This document shows positions 8,540-16,627 of a stretch of DNA of 64,000 nt, piece after piece. Source of the stretch: Ochrobactrum sp. CM-21-5 (GTDB taxonomy: Bacteria; Pseudomonadota; Alphaproteobacteria; Rhizobiales; Rhizobiaceae); NCBI RefSeq assembly GCF_014253075.1, contig NZ_JACLZJ010000001.1:62001-126000 (forward strand), written 5' to 3'. How positions within the stretch are numbered: position 1 is the stretch's first letter; every line of letters starts with the position of its first letter. Below the pieces are notes generated by a model that was given only the letters and a program-made list of their open reading frames with translations, did not search any database and was not told the origin of the DNA. Made by a program: the position numbers and the translations under genes.

Positions 8540-9277
8540 TCAAAGTTTGGAAAACAGCCGGAAAAGTCCATTTTCGTCCGGATGATCCGCGACCAGCGCC
8601 TTTGCCTGCCATTCCGGGGGAAGCTTCGCGGCCACGCGCGCCGAAATGCACAGAAACCGCGTTCTCTCATCGAAAGGCTTGGCCTCGACCAGCCGCATCG
8701 CCTCGACAAAATGAGTGGCGGCGACGCCGGAATAAAGCATGACAGCGGCGAAAGGCACGCCATCGAGAACGCGCTCGAGTTCGCGGGGCGTATAAGCGAT
8801 CGCTGCGATGTCATAGACATCGTGAACGGTTATGGCGAGACCGGCAGCCGCCACCCGCTCTTCAAAAACCGGCTGGCGTACACGACCGGCAAGATACAGA
8901 ACATGCGCATCGGGGGGCAGCGCCTGACGCATGGTTTCGGCAAGACGCACCGCATCGCCGCCACCCTCGATCACGGTCGCAAAGCCCGCCTTGCGCGCAG
9001 CCGACGCGGTCCCTTCGCCCACAGCAAAAAGCGGCAAGGCCAGATATGACTCAAGCTTGCCCTTTTCAATATGACGGAAAGCGTTGGCGCTGGTGATGGC
9101 CAGCGCCTCGAATGGGCCGTTATCGATGCGAAAGGTCAGGGGAACCGTGCGGCTCAAAGGAAGAAGCGACGGCACATAGCCCGCTTCAGCCAGCTTTTCG
9201 GCAGTTTGAGAGGCCGCCGGTTCCGGTCGCGTGACCAGAACCCGTCCGCCTTTTGCCTCGTTGAGCCGCCCAGCCAA
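8540..9277 (-). CDS. hemD: Uroporphyrinogen-III synthase
   Basis: Cyclises hydroxymethylbilane to uroporphyrinogen III with ring-D inversion. It has 245 residues, normal for the family. The two-lobed fold is indicated by VLVTRPEPAA at about residues 13-22, the mid-protein LYLAGRVRQPVFEE and ITSANAFRH. This enzyme diverges strongly in sequence, so identity also rests on its position 2 bases after hemC. No ATG lies near the conserved N-terminus; the likely start is the TTG at 9275-9277, an unusual choice probably favoured by coupling to hemC translation. Confidence 0.9.
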   Translation of the reverse strand: MAGRLNEAKGGRVLVTRPEPAASQTAEKLAEAGYVPSLLPLSRTVPLTFRIDNGPFEALAITSANAFRHIEKGKLESYLALPLFAVGEGTASAARKAGFATVIEGGGDAVRLAETMRQALPPDAHVLYLAGRVRQPVFEERVAAAGLAITVHDVYDIAAIAYTPRELERVLDGVPFAAVMLYSGVAATHFVEAMRLVEAKPFDERTRFLCISARVAAKLPPEWQAKALVADHPDENGLFRLFSKL

Positions 9278-9279
9278 TG

Positions 9280-10224
9280 TCAGTCCCAGCCCGCGAAGAA
9301 ATCCGGGCCGGCCATGCCGCGTACATGTTTTGCGGCATCGGCGCCAAGCGCTGCGGCATCGCTGGCCAAACCTTCAACTGTTACTTCATGCGCCTCCGTG
9401 CCATCCGGCGTCAGGATCATCCCATGGAAATGAACCCTGTCGCCGTCCACCTTCGCAAGCCCGGCGATCGGTGTGCGACAGGAACCGTCAAGCGCGGCCA
9501 GAAATGCGCGTTCGCAGGCAAGCGCCACCTGCGTATCATGATGAGCGAGCGGCGCCAGAAGCGCGTCGATCCGTTCGTCGCCGATACGGCTTTCAATACC
9601 GATAGCCCCCTGTCCCGGAGCTGGCGGGAACACCACCGGGTCGGCGAGATCGGTGATCACCGCCTCAAGTCCAAGCCGTCTCAGCCCGGCACAGGCCAGA
9701 AAGGTTCCGTCCACTTCGCCTGCTTCCAGTTTTCGCAACCGCGTCTCGACATTGCCGCGAAACATCACCACCTGAATATCCGGACGCAGACGGCGAATCA
9801 GCGCCTGACGGCGCAAAGACGACGAACCGACGATTGCGCCCTGCGGCAGATCGACAAGACGTCTGGCCGTTTTACCGATGAAGGCATCACGCGGGTCTTC
9901 TCGCTCCAGAAACACGGAAAGGTGAAGCCCCTCTGGCAGGACGGTCGGCATGTCCTTGGTGGAATGGACGGCAATATCGATTCGGCCATCCTTCAACGCC
10001 TGTTCGATCTCTTCGGTGAAAAGCCCCTTGCCGCCGACTTCGGAAAGCGCGCGGTCCTGAATACGGTCGCCCGCGGTGGACATGGGCACGATCTCGATCG
10101 TATCTTCCGGCAAGCCATGCGCTGCAACCAGCCGACGGCGCGTTTCATAGGCCTGAGCCAGAGCCAGCCTGCTGCTCCGTGTGCCTATCTTCAACGTGCC
10201 AATCTTCAAGGATGCTGTTTGCAT
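9280..10224 (-). CDS. hemC: Porphobilinogen deaminase (hydroxymethylbilane synthase)
   Basis: Polymerises four porphobilinogens into hydroxymethylbilane. It has 314 residues. The N-terminal [14 protein letters not shown], the Arg-rich active-site segment [17 protein letters not shown] and the dipyrromethane-cofactor Cys in [11 protein letters not shown] (about residue 245) are all present. The open frame reaches 10323, but the ATG at 10222-10224 ([15 protein letters not shown]) matches the family start. First gene of the heme operon. It is divergent from tsaD across 99 bases, which must hold both promoters. Confidence 0.97.
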   Translation of the reverse strand: MQTASLKIGTLKIGTRSSRLALAQAYETRRRLVAAHGLPEDTIEIVPMSTAGDRIQDRALSEVGGKGLFTEEIEQALKDGRIDIAVHSTKDMPTVLPEGLHLSVFLEREDPRDAFIGKTARRLVDLPQGAIVGSSSLRRQALIRRLRPDIQVVMFRGNVETRLRKLEAGEVDGTFLACAGLRRLGLEAVITDLADPVVFPPAPGQGAIGIESRIGDERIDALLAPLAHHDTQVALACERAFLAALDGSCRTPIAGLAKVDGDRVHFHGMILTPDGTEAHEVTVEGLASDAAALGADAAKHVRGMAGPDFFAGWD

Positions 10225-10323
10225 ATTGCGTCGTCCATGGTACCGGGTTGCCGAGAGCATTTTGCATGCCAAATACATCATTTGGCGTCTAGAGAATATG
10301 AGACAGGCAGGGTCTAACCGCAA

Positions 10324-11403
10324 ATGCGCATTCTTGGAATAGAGACAAGTTGCGACGAAACAGCCGCCGCTATCGTAGAGCGTGACGATAATGGCGACGG
10401 CCGTATCCTGTCCAATGTAGTGCTAAGCCAGATTGTGGAGCACGAACCTTATGGCGGCGTCGTGCCGGAGATCGCCGCACGGGCGCATGTCGAAGCACTT
10501 GATACGCTTGTGGGCCGCGCACTGGAAGATGCGGGCATGAAGCTCGATGAAGTCGATGCCGTTGCGGCTACGGCAGGTCCCGGCCTGATCGGCGGGCTGA
10601 TCGTCGGTTTGATGACCGCAAAGGCGCTGGCCATGGCGGCGCACAAACCTTTCTACGCCGTGAACCATCTTGAAGGCCATGCGCTGACCGCCCGGTTGAC
10701 CGACCGTCTGGCCTTTCCCTATCTGCTGCTCCTTGTTTCGGGCGGTCACACACAGATGGTTCTGGTGCGTGGTCTTGGGCGTTACGAACGTCTCGGCACG
10801 ACAATCGACGACGCGCTTGGCGAGGCTTTCGACAAGACTGCGAAGCTTCTGGGCCTGCCCTATCCCGGCGGACCGGCAGTGGAACGTATGGCGCTTCAGG
10901 GCGATCCCGATCGTTTTGCCCTGCCTCGTCCGTTGAAGGGCGAAGCCCGGCTCGACTTTTCCTTCTCCGGCCTCAAGACCGCCGTGCGCCAGACCGCAAC
11001 CCAGCTTGTACCGCTTTCAGATCAGGACGTGGCCGATGTCTGCGCCTCGTTTCAGGCGGCGGTTGCCGATACGCTGGCAGATCGGGTGAAACGCTCTCTT
11101 GAGCGTTTCCAGTCCGAATTCTCTGATTGCGCCACACCATCTCTCGTGGTGGCGGGTGGCGTTGCCGCCAACAAGACCCTACGGACATCGCTCGAACAGC
11201 TCTGCACCCGTTACGGCTTCAGCTTCATCGCACCGCCGCTCAACCTGTGCACGGACAATGCAGCGATGATCGCCTGGGCGGGTGCGGAACGCGCGGCCAC
11301 TCAAGCGCCCGATCCGCTCGATCTAGCGCCGCGTTCCCGCTGGCCGCTCGATGAGAAATCCGCACCGGTGATCGGCACGGGAAGGCGCGGAGCAAAGGCA
11401 TGA
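10324..11403 (+). CDS. tsaD: tRNA N6-adenosine threonylcarbamoyltransferase TsaD
   Basis: Transfers threonylcarbamoyl from TC-AMP to A37 of ANN-decoding tRNAs (t6A). It has 359 residues in the ASKHA fold. The nucleotide-binding start [16 protein letters not shown] and the metal-binding HLEGH (His115 and His119) are present, with [10 protein letters not shown] following. t6A is the substrate of MtaB, encoded at the right end of this window. The last codons overlap the gpsA start by 4 bases (ATGA), beginning a five-gene packed cluster. Confidence 0.98.
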   Translation: MRILGIETSCDETAAAIVERDDNGDGRILSNVVLSQIVEHEPYGGVVPEIAARAHVEALDTLVGRALEDAGMKLDEVDAVAATAGPGLIGGLIVGLMTAKALAMAAHKPFYAVNHLEGHALTARLTDRLAFPYLLLLVSGGHTQMVLVRGLGRYERLGTTIDDALGEAFDKTAKLLGLPYPGGPAVERMALQGDPDRFALPRPLKGEARLDFSFSGLKTAVRQTATQLVPLSDQDVADVCASFQAAVADTLADRVKRSLERFQSEFSDCATPSLVVAGGVAANKTLRTSLEQLCTRYGFSFIAPPLNLCTDNAAMIAWAGAERAATQAPDPLDLAPRSRWPLDEKSAPVIGTGRRGAKA

Positions 11404-12386
11404 GTGAAACGACTAAGATTGCCGTCCTGGGCGGTGGTGCATGGGGCACGGCGCTTGCCGCCATGACAGCAACCGGCGGACATGAAACCTGGCTCTACGC
11501 CCGTGACGCGGAAACCGTTTCAGCCCTTAATACCCGGCATCTCAATCCGCGCTATCTCGATGACATCGCCCTGCCTGAGACTATCCGGGCCAGCACCGAT
11601 GCAGAACAAGCCGTCGTCCATGCGGATGCGGTTCTCGCCGTCATTCCGGCACAGGCCATGCGTGCAGGCCTGTCCGCCTTGAAGGGCCTTATTCCGCAAT
11701 CCGCACCCGTGGTTCTCTGCGCGAAGGGAATTGAACGCGACACCGGGCGGCTGATGTCGGAAGTCGTCGCTGATGTGCTGCCGCACCATCGGATCGCTGC
11801 GCTTTCCGGTCCAAGCTTTGCGACAGACGTGGCGCGCGGTCTGCCGACGGCTGTGACCGTCGCCTGCGAGGATGGCGCGACCGCCGACCGGCTGGCTGCC
11901 CTTCTGTCCGGCCCAGCCTTCCGTTGCTATTCAACCACGGATCTCAAGGGCGTTGAAATTGGCGGCGCATTGAAGAATGTTCTGGCCATCGCGGCAGGTG
12001 CCGCCATCGGGCGCGGTTACGGCGCTAGCGCACAGGCAGCGCTCGTCACGCGCGGTTTCGCGGAACTGCGCCGCATCGGGCAGGCCATGGGTGCACGGCC
12101 TGAGACCATCATGGGTCTTTCAGGTCTTGGAGACCTGATGCTGACCTGTTCGTCCTCACAATCGCGCAACTATTCCTATGGCCTTGCACTTGGCCGGAAC
12201 GAAGACCTGACCAACCGCCCGCTTGCCGAAGGCGTGGCTACCGCGCCGATTGCCGCCGAACTTTGCCGGAAGCATGGCATCGCGGCGCCCATCATCGCGG
12301 CAGTCGCAGCCCTGCTGGCAGGAAAAATCACCATCGATGAAGCTGTGACGGCTCTCATCAATCGACCACTCAAGACCGAGGATTAG
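11400..12386 (+). CDS. gpsA: Glycerol-3-phosphate dehydrogenase [NAD(P)+]
   Basis: Reduces dihydroxyacetone phosphate to sn-glycerol-3-phosphate for phospholipid synthesis in the cytosol. It has 328 residues. The Rossmann motif [10 protein letters not shown] is at 11-20, the [16 protein letters not shown] segment is present, and the catalytic Lys lies in [12 protein letters not shown] at about residue 190. The C-terminal helical domain includes [12 protein letters not shown]. Translation is coupled to tsaD by the ATGA overlap, a common alphaproteobacterial arrangement. Confidence 0.98.
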   Translation: MSETTKIAVLGGGAWGTALAAMTATGGHETWLYARDAETVSALNTRHLNPRYLDDIALPETIRASTDAEQAVVHADAVLAVIPAQAMRAGLSALKGLIPQSAPVVLCAKGIERDTGRLMSEVVADVLPHHRIAALSGPSFATDVARGLPTAVTVACEDGATADRLAALLSGPAFRCYSTTDLKGVEIGGALKNVLAIAAGAAIGRGYGASAQAALVTRGFAELRRIGQAMGARPETIMGLSGLGDLMLTCSSSQSRNYSYGLALGRNEDLTNRPLAEGVATAPIAAELCRKHGIAAPIIAAVAALLAGKITIDEAVTALINRPLKTED

Positions 12387-12389
12387 CCA

Positions 12390-12680
12390 ATGCTTTTCGC
12401 CCTTCTGTGCAACGACAAGCCCGATCACCTGCAAGTGCGCCTCGATACGCGCCCGGCCCATCTCGATTATCTCAAGGGCCTTGGCGATGTGCTGAAATTT
12501 GCCGGTCCCTTCCTCGGTGAAGACGACAAGCCCAACGGAAGTCTCGTCGTCGTCGAAGCCGAAAACAAGGCAGCCGCAGAGAAGATCGCCGCCAATGACC
12601 CCTATGCGCTGGCAGGTCTTTTCAGAGAAGTCACTGTGCGCCCTTGGAACTGGGCGATCAACAATCCGGCCAACGGTTGA
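12390..12680 (+). CDS. YciI-like protein
   Basis: 96-residue ferredoxin-like small protein. MLFALLCNDKPDHLQVRLDTR, a His-containing segment (PAHLDYLKGL) and an Asp/Pro-rich end (ANDPYALAGLFREVTV) match the YCII family, where a conserved His and Asp suggest a catalytic role of unknown substrate. It starts 3 bases after the gpsA stop and is followed 14 bases later by the EVE-domain gene, so it is almost certainly cotranscribed. The function is unknown. Confidence 0.9.
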   Translation: MLFALLCNDKPDHLQVRLDTRPAHLDYLKGLGDVLKFAGPFLGEDDKPNGSLVVVEAENKAAAEKIAANDPYALAGLFREVTVRPWNWAINNPANG

Positions 12681-12694
12681 GGGGTAACGTCGAT

Positions 12695-13126
12695 ATGACG
12701 GCTTACTGGCTGTTCAAATCCGAACCGTTCAAATGGTCATGGGAGATGCAAAAGGCCCGTGGCGAGAAGGGCGAGCAGTGGGACGGCGTGCGCAATTATC
12801 AGGCACGCAACAACATGCGCGCCATGAAACTCGGCGACAAAGGCTTTTTTTATCACTCCAATGAAGGATTGGAAGTCGTTGGCATCGTCGAGATTTGTGC
12901 ATTGGCACATCCAGACAGCACCACCGACGATCCCCGCTGGGAATGCGTGGACATCAAGGCTGTTCGCGACATGCCGAAGCCGGTGACGCTGAAGGACGTG
13001 AAAGCGAACCCGAAGCTGGAGAACATGGCGCTCGTCACCTCCATGCGCCTGTCCGTACAGCCAGTCACCGAAGACGAGTGGATCGAGGTCTGCCGTATGG
13101 GCGGGCTGGATGCGAAATCGATCTGA
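12695..13126 (+). CDS. EVE-domain (PUA-like) protein
   Basis: 143 residues forming a single EVE domain. MTAYWLFKSEPFKWSW, then QWDGVRNYQARNNMRAMK with the conserved Asn-Tyr, then GDKGFFYHSN and a C-terminal LVTSMRLSVQPVT. Members of the PUA/ASCH superfamily read modified bases in DNA or RNA; human THYN1 is a homologue. The start at 12695 follows GAGGGG at about 12678-12684; the longer upstream frame (from 12644) overlaps the YciI gene. It overlaps the next gene by one base (TGATG). Confidence 0.92.
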   Translation: MTAYWLFKSEPFKWSWEMQKARGEKGEQWDGVRNYQARNNMRAMKLGDKGFFYHSNEGLEVVGIVEICALAHPDSTTDDPRWECVDIKAVRDMPKPVTLKDVKANPKLENMALVTSMRLSVQPVTEDEWIEVCRMGGLDAKSI

Positions 13127-13782
13127 TGCTCGATTTGGGGGACCAGCGCACACGCCGCTTCATTCTGGCTAATACCAGTCTGCAAGCGCCCCCGCATGTG
13201 CCGGAAATCCGCCTGCATCTGGCCGATGAAGCGCATGACCTCTGGCATCGAACGGAGGAAGAGCTTGCCACAATCGGCCTGCCGCCGCCCTTTTGGGCCT
13301 TTGCCTGGGCCGGCGGTCAGGGTGTGGCGCGCTACATACTCGATCACCCGGAAAGCGTGTCGGGCAAAACGGTGCTGGACTTCGCGTCCGGCTCCGGCCT
13401 CGTCGCAATTGCCGCCATGAAAGCGGGCGCGACAAGCGCTGCCGCCTCCGACATCGACCCTTTCGCCCTTCCTGCCATTGAGCTCAATGCGAGCGCAAAC
13501 GAAGTTACGGTCGCCCCGGTCCTCCAGGACCTGATCGGTCAGGATCACGGCTGGGATGTAATTCTGGCTGGCGATGTCTTTTACGAAAAGCCGCTGGCAG
13601 ATCGGCTCATACCGTGGTTCTCGAAGCTCGCCGAGCGGGGCGCGCGGATCGTCGTCGGCGATCCTGGCCGTGCCTATCTGCCGAAGAACCAACTGCAGCA
13701 GCTTGCCGTCTATACGGTTTCCGTCACGCGTGAACTTGAAGATTCCGAGGTCAAGCGTACCACCGTCTGGACATTTTCCTGA
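13126..13782 (+). CDS. Class I SAM methyltransferase, METTL20/Nnt1-like (COG3897)
   Basis: 218 residues. The SAM-binding motif VLDFASGSGLVAIAA lies at about residues 84-98, and the post-motif GDVFYEKPLA carries the D-x-[FY]-[YE] signature seen in METTL20-type protein lysine methyltransferases. The Agrobacterium homologue methylates ETF-beta and ribosomal protein L7/L12, so a protein target is plausible but not shown. The ATG shares one base with the EVE stop codon. The much longer upstream frame (to 12895) is a shadow of the EVE gene. Last gene of the tsaD cluster. Confidence 0.82.
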   Translation: MLDLGDQRTRRFILANTSLQAPPHVPEIRLHLADEAHDLWHRTEEELATIGLPPPFWAFAWAGGQGVARYILDHPESVSGKTVLDFASGSGLVAIAAMKAGATSAAASDIDPFALPAIELNASANEVTVAPVLQDLIGQDHGWDVILAGDVFYEKPLADRLIPWFSKLAERGARIVVGDPGRAYLPKNQLQQLAVYTVSVTRELEDSEVKRTTVWTFS

Positions 13783-13807
13783 GAGCGACTGCCAAACGCG
13801 ACGCGCT

Positions 13808-14665
13808 TTAGGCAAAGTGTTTGGCCCCAGCCACGCAAACCACCACCACGGCGGCGGTTAGCACCATGCCCATGCTGACGGGCTCGCCGGCAATGCTGGC
13901 TGCCAGCATCAACCCGAAAAAGGGCTGCAGAAGTTGAAGCTGGCCTACCGCAGCCGTGCCGCCCTGTGCCAGGCCACGATACCAGAACACAAAGCCGATT
14001 AGCATCGAAAACAGCGACACATAGGCAAGCCCGCCCCAGGCATAGGCCCCGATACCGGCCCATGTATCAGGCCGCGTGATGATGCTGAGCGGCAACATGA
14101 CCGGCAGTGAGAAGACCAGCGCCCAACAGATGACCTGCCAGCCGCCAAGCCGACGAGACAGTGTCGCTCCTTCCGCATAGCCCAGCCCGCAAGCAACGAT
14201 CGCAGCCAGCATAAGCGCATCGCCGATAAGCGTGGATTGGTTTCCCTGTCCATAAGCGTAAGAGGCGACGATCAGGCTTCCGATGACCGAGAACAGCCAG
14301 AACGCCGGGCGCGGGCGCTCGCCGCCACGCAGGACAGCGAAGACGGCCGTCGCCAGCGGAAGCAGCCCGATGAAGACAATTGCATGCGCGGAAGTCATGT
14401 ACTGTAGTGCAAGTCCGGTCAAAAGCGGAAAGCCGACAACCACACCAAGCGCCACCACGATCAGCGCTACGACATCGCTACGGCGCGGGAAAGGCTCCCG
14501 AAACGCCAGCAAAAGCGCGATTGCAAGCAGGCCGGCAATGGAAGCCCGCGCCATTGTCAGGAATGTGGGATCCATATCGATCACCGCCAGTCGCGTGGCT
14601 GGCAGCGATCCGGAAAAAATCAGTACACCTAAAAATCCGTTAATCCATCCCGCTGTCTTGTTCAT
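13808..14665 (-). CDS. EamA/DMT-family transporter
   Basis: 285 residues with ten hydrophobic segments in two five-helix EamA repeats, typical of drug/metabolite transporters that export small metabolites. The start at 14665 (MNKTAGWINGFLG) follows GGAAAG; an in-frame ATG further up (14713) lacks family resemblance. The gene is divergent from a MocR-type regulator across 127 bases. That pairing suggests the regulator controls it and senses a related amine or amino-acid ligand. The substrate is unknown. Confidence 0.88.
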   Translation of the reverse strand: MNKTAGWINGFLGVLIFSGSLPATRLAVIDMDPTFLTMARASIAGLLAIALLLAFREPFPRRSDVVALIVVALGVVVGFPLLTGLALQYMTSAHAIVFIGLLPLATAVFAVLRGGERPRPAFWLFSVIGSLIVASYAYGQGNQSTLIGDALMLAAIVACGLGYAEGATLSRRLGGWQVICWALVFSLPVMLPLSIITRPDTWAGIGAYAWGGLAYVSLFSMLIGFVFWYRGLAQGGTAAVGQLQLLQPFFGLMLAASIAGEPVSMGMVLTAAVVVVCVAGAKHFA

Positions 14666-14740
14666 TCTGTCTTTCCGGCCTTCTGTAAAATCGTATATGG
14701 CTTTGGCGGACAATGCCGCGAACCTGCCAAAATAATCAGA

Positions 14741-14792
14741 GACAATTTGCGGACAATTCTGGCAAACTGTACTGATACAAAGGATGGTACAG
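14741..14792. promoter_or_regulatory. Operator-like repeats between EamA and MocR genes
   Basis: Two direct repeats GACAATT lie 11 bases apart (start to start, 14741 and 14752). An inverted repeat CTGTAC-N14-GTACAG (14767-14792) abuts the regulator's start. MocR regulators usually bind repeated half-sites in such divergent regions. The inverted repeat overlaps the ATG at 14784, favouring the start at 14793. Confidence 0.5.
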
Positions 14793-16280
14793 ATGATTTC
14801 GACGAGCTTGATGCGTCAGCATGAAGTCGAACAAGCGGTGCACGCAACAGCCAAAAACGGTGGCACGGAGGAAATTCCCGCCGTCGAGAAAATGCCACTC
14901 GTTGAAAAGGTCATGATGATCATTCGCGGGCGCATCACCGCGATGAGCCTTGCCCCGGGCGCACGGCTGCCGTCGATCCGCCGCCTTGCGGAAACCATGA
15001 GCGTCTCGAAATCGACCGTGGTGGAGGCCTATGACCGGCTGGTCGCCGAAGGCATTATCCAGTCACGGCGCGGCGCAGGCTTCTATGTTTCGGAACGAGC
15101 GCGTCAGCCCTTCTCGCTGACTGCTGCGGCCCTGCATATCGACCGGGAGATCGATCCGTTCTGGGTCATGCGGCAATCTCTGGAAGCAGGCAGCAAGACG
15201 CTCAAGCCCGGCTGCGGCTGGCTGCCCGACGAATGGCTGCCGCTGGAAGGCATTCGTCGCGCGCTGCGCACAATCGCCCGCGACGAGGAGAGTAATCTTG
15301 CCACCTATGGCGAACCGTTGGGCTTTCATCCCCTGCGCAATCACCTTGCTCGCCGCCTTGCCGAGCAGGGCATCGATATTACCGGCGGCGAAATCCTGCT
15401 GGCCGACTCGGGAACGCAGGCCATTGATCTTATCTGCCGCTATCTGCTTCGTCCCGGCGACACGGTGCTGGTGGATGATCCGTGCTATTTCAATTTTCAG
15501 GCGGTCCTGCTCACCCATCGGGTCAAGCTCATAGGTGTTCCCTATACGCATACCGGCCCCGATCTCGAAGCCTTCGCGGCTGCGGCCACGGCACATGCGC
15601 CGAAACTTTATATTTCCAATGCGGGCCTGCATAACCCCACCGGCGGCACGATGACGCCTGCCACCGCGCACCGGCTTCTGAAGCTTGCCGAAGCCCACGG
15701 CATTACTCTTGTTGAAGACAATATTTTCGGCGATTTCCATCCCTCGCCCACACCGCTTCTGGCCGAACTCGACGGTCTGGATCGCGTGCTTCATATCGGC
15801 AGCTTCTCCAAAACGCTCTCGGCTGCTGCTCGCGTCGGTTATATTGCAGGCCGCCGCGACTGGATCGACGGACTTACCGACCTGAAGCTGGCCACCACTT
15901 TCGGCGGCAATATGGTTTCGGCGCAGATCGTTCATGCGCTTCTGACCGACGGCACCTATCGCCGCCATATAGAAAGCCTCCGCACCAAGCTTGCCGACGC
16001 CATGACGCTCACCGCTGGCCGGCTGAAGTCGGTTGGGCTGGACATCTGGACCAAGCCGCAAGGAGGCATGTTTCTCTGGGCGGGCTTGCCCGACGGCATG
16101 GATGCCGGGCTGATTGCGCGGCACGCCCTTGAAAAGGGCGTCCTGCTGGCGCCCGGCGATGTTTTCAGTCCGTCCCGCACGGCGACAAGCTATCTGCGCT
16201 TTAATGTGGCGCAATCCATGGACCCGTATATTTTCGCAGTATTGCGCGAAGCGATGAAGGCTGCCAGCCGCCAGCCATAG
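14793..16280 (+). CDS. MocR-type regulator (GntR wHTH + aminotransferase-like domain)
   Basis: 495 residues. The N-terminal GntR winged helix spans about residues 35-105 (RLPSIRRLAETMSVSKSTVVEAYDRL within it). It is fused to a class-I aminotransferase fold carrying the PLP-binding segment IGSFSKTLSAAARVGY with the Schiff-base Lys, plus GLHNPTGGTM and VEDNIFGDF. MocR proteins regulate transcription with PLP and an amino compound. I chose ATG 14793, preceded by AAGGA at proper spacing; an ATG at 14784 adds three residues but has no spaced ribosome site. The divergent EamA transporter is the probable target, together with autoregulation. Confidence 0.9.
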   Translation: MISTSLMRQHEVEQAVHATAKNGGTEEIPAVEKMPLVEKVMMIIRGRITAMSLAPGARLPSIRRLAETMSVSKSTVVEAYDRLVAEGIIQSRRGAGFYVSERARQPFSLTAAALHIDREIDPFWVMRQSLEAGSKTLKPGCGWLPDEWLPLEGIRRALRTIARDEESNLATYGEPLGFHPLRNHLARRLAEQGIDITGGEILLADSGTQAIDLICRYLLRPGDTVLVDDPCYFNFQAVLLTHRVKLIGVPYTHTGPDLEAFAAAATAHAPKLYISNAGLHNPTGGTMTPATAHRLLKLAEAHGITLVEDNIFGDFHPSPTPLLAELDGLDRVLHIGSFSKTLSAAARVGYIAGRRDWIDGLTDLKLATTFGGNMVSAQIVHALLTDGTYRRHIESLRTKLADAMTLTAGRLKSVGLDIWTKPQGGMFLWAGLPDGMDAGLIARHALEKGVLLAPGDVFSPSRTATSYLRFNVAQSMDPYIFAVLREAMKAASRQP

Positions 16281-16326
16281 CGTGAAACGGTTGCCCGCCA
16301 TGAAACACGTGAAGCATGGCCGCTCC

Positions 16327-16388
16327 AGGTCTTTGTTTTGTCGCATTATCCGGCGTGAAACTGCGTAGTGGTCTTGCTGGAAATGCTG
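16327..16388. repeat. Dispersed palindromic repeat, degenerate copy
   Basis: Carries tttgttttgtcgcattatcc, then a decayed middle, then ttgctggaaatgct. The same ordered blocks occur, less decayed and in opposite orientation, at 22527-22591, and in part at 22683-22784 and 31982-32025. Confidence 0.55.
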
Positions 16389-16578
16389 TCAATTTCCGCA
16401 GGTCATTAGCCCGTTCGCATCGAAAACAATTTCAATCAAAACGAACACAGTCAACCGAACAGCTGCGGTTATACTCCCTCGACATGTCTTTGGAGGAGAC
16501 ATTGCGCATTCAGCATCTGTTTGCATCGCGGCTTCGAACGCGGGTGCAGCGTGCGAATGACGCCCGTCGAGAGGAGAG

Positions 16579-16613
16579 AGCAGGATTGCCAGCGCTTGAC
16601 GCTCGGCCCTGCT
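16579..16613 (+). promoter_or_regulatory. Leader hairpin before purine permease ribosome site
   Basis: Nested stem AGCAGG / CCTGCT enclosing GCC / GGC and AGCG / CGCT around a CTTGA loop, with short bulges. The 3' arm ends one base before the GGGAGGA ribosome site (16614-16620) of the GTG start at 16628. Placement suggests translational control, possibly by a purine. I cannot assign it to a known riboswitch class. The remaining bases of 16281-16627 hold only the repeat remnant. Confidence 0.4.
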
Positions 16614-16627
16614 GGGAGGAACTAACA

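Noticed and set aside
15063-16346. 427-codon minus-strand frame opposite the MocR gene
   Set aside because: Shadow of a clearly coding frame with intact GntR and PLP motifs. It has no independent support.
16579-16613. Firm call of a xanthine (NMT1-type) riboswitch
   Set aside because: Only a hairpin is evident by eye. I cannot verify the conserved internal loop without a covariance model, so it is reported only as a leader structure.
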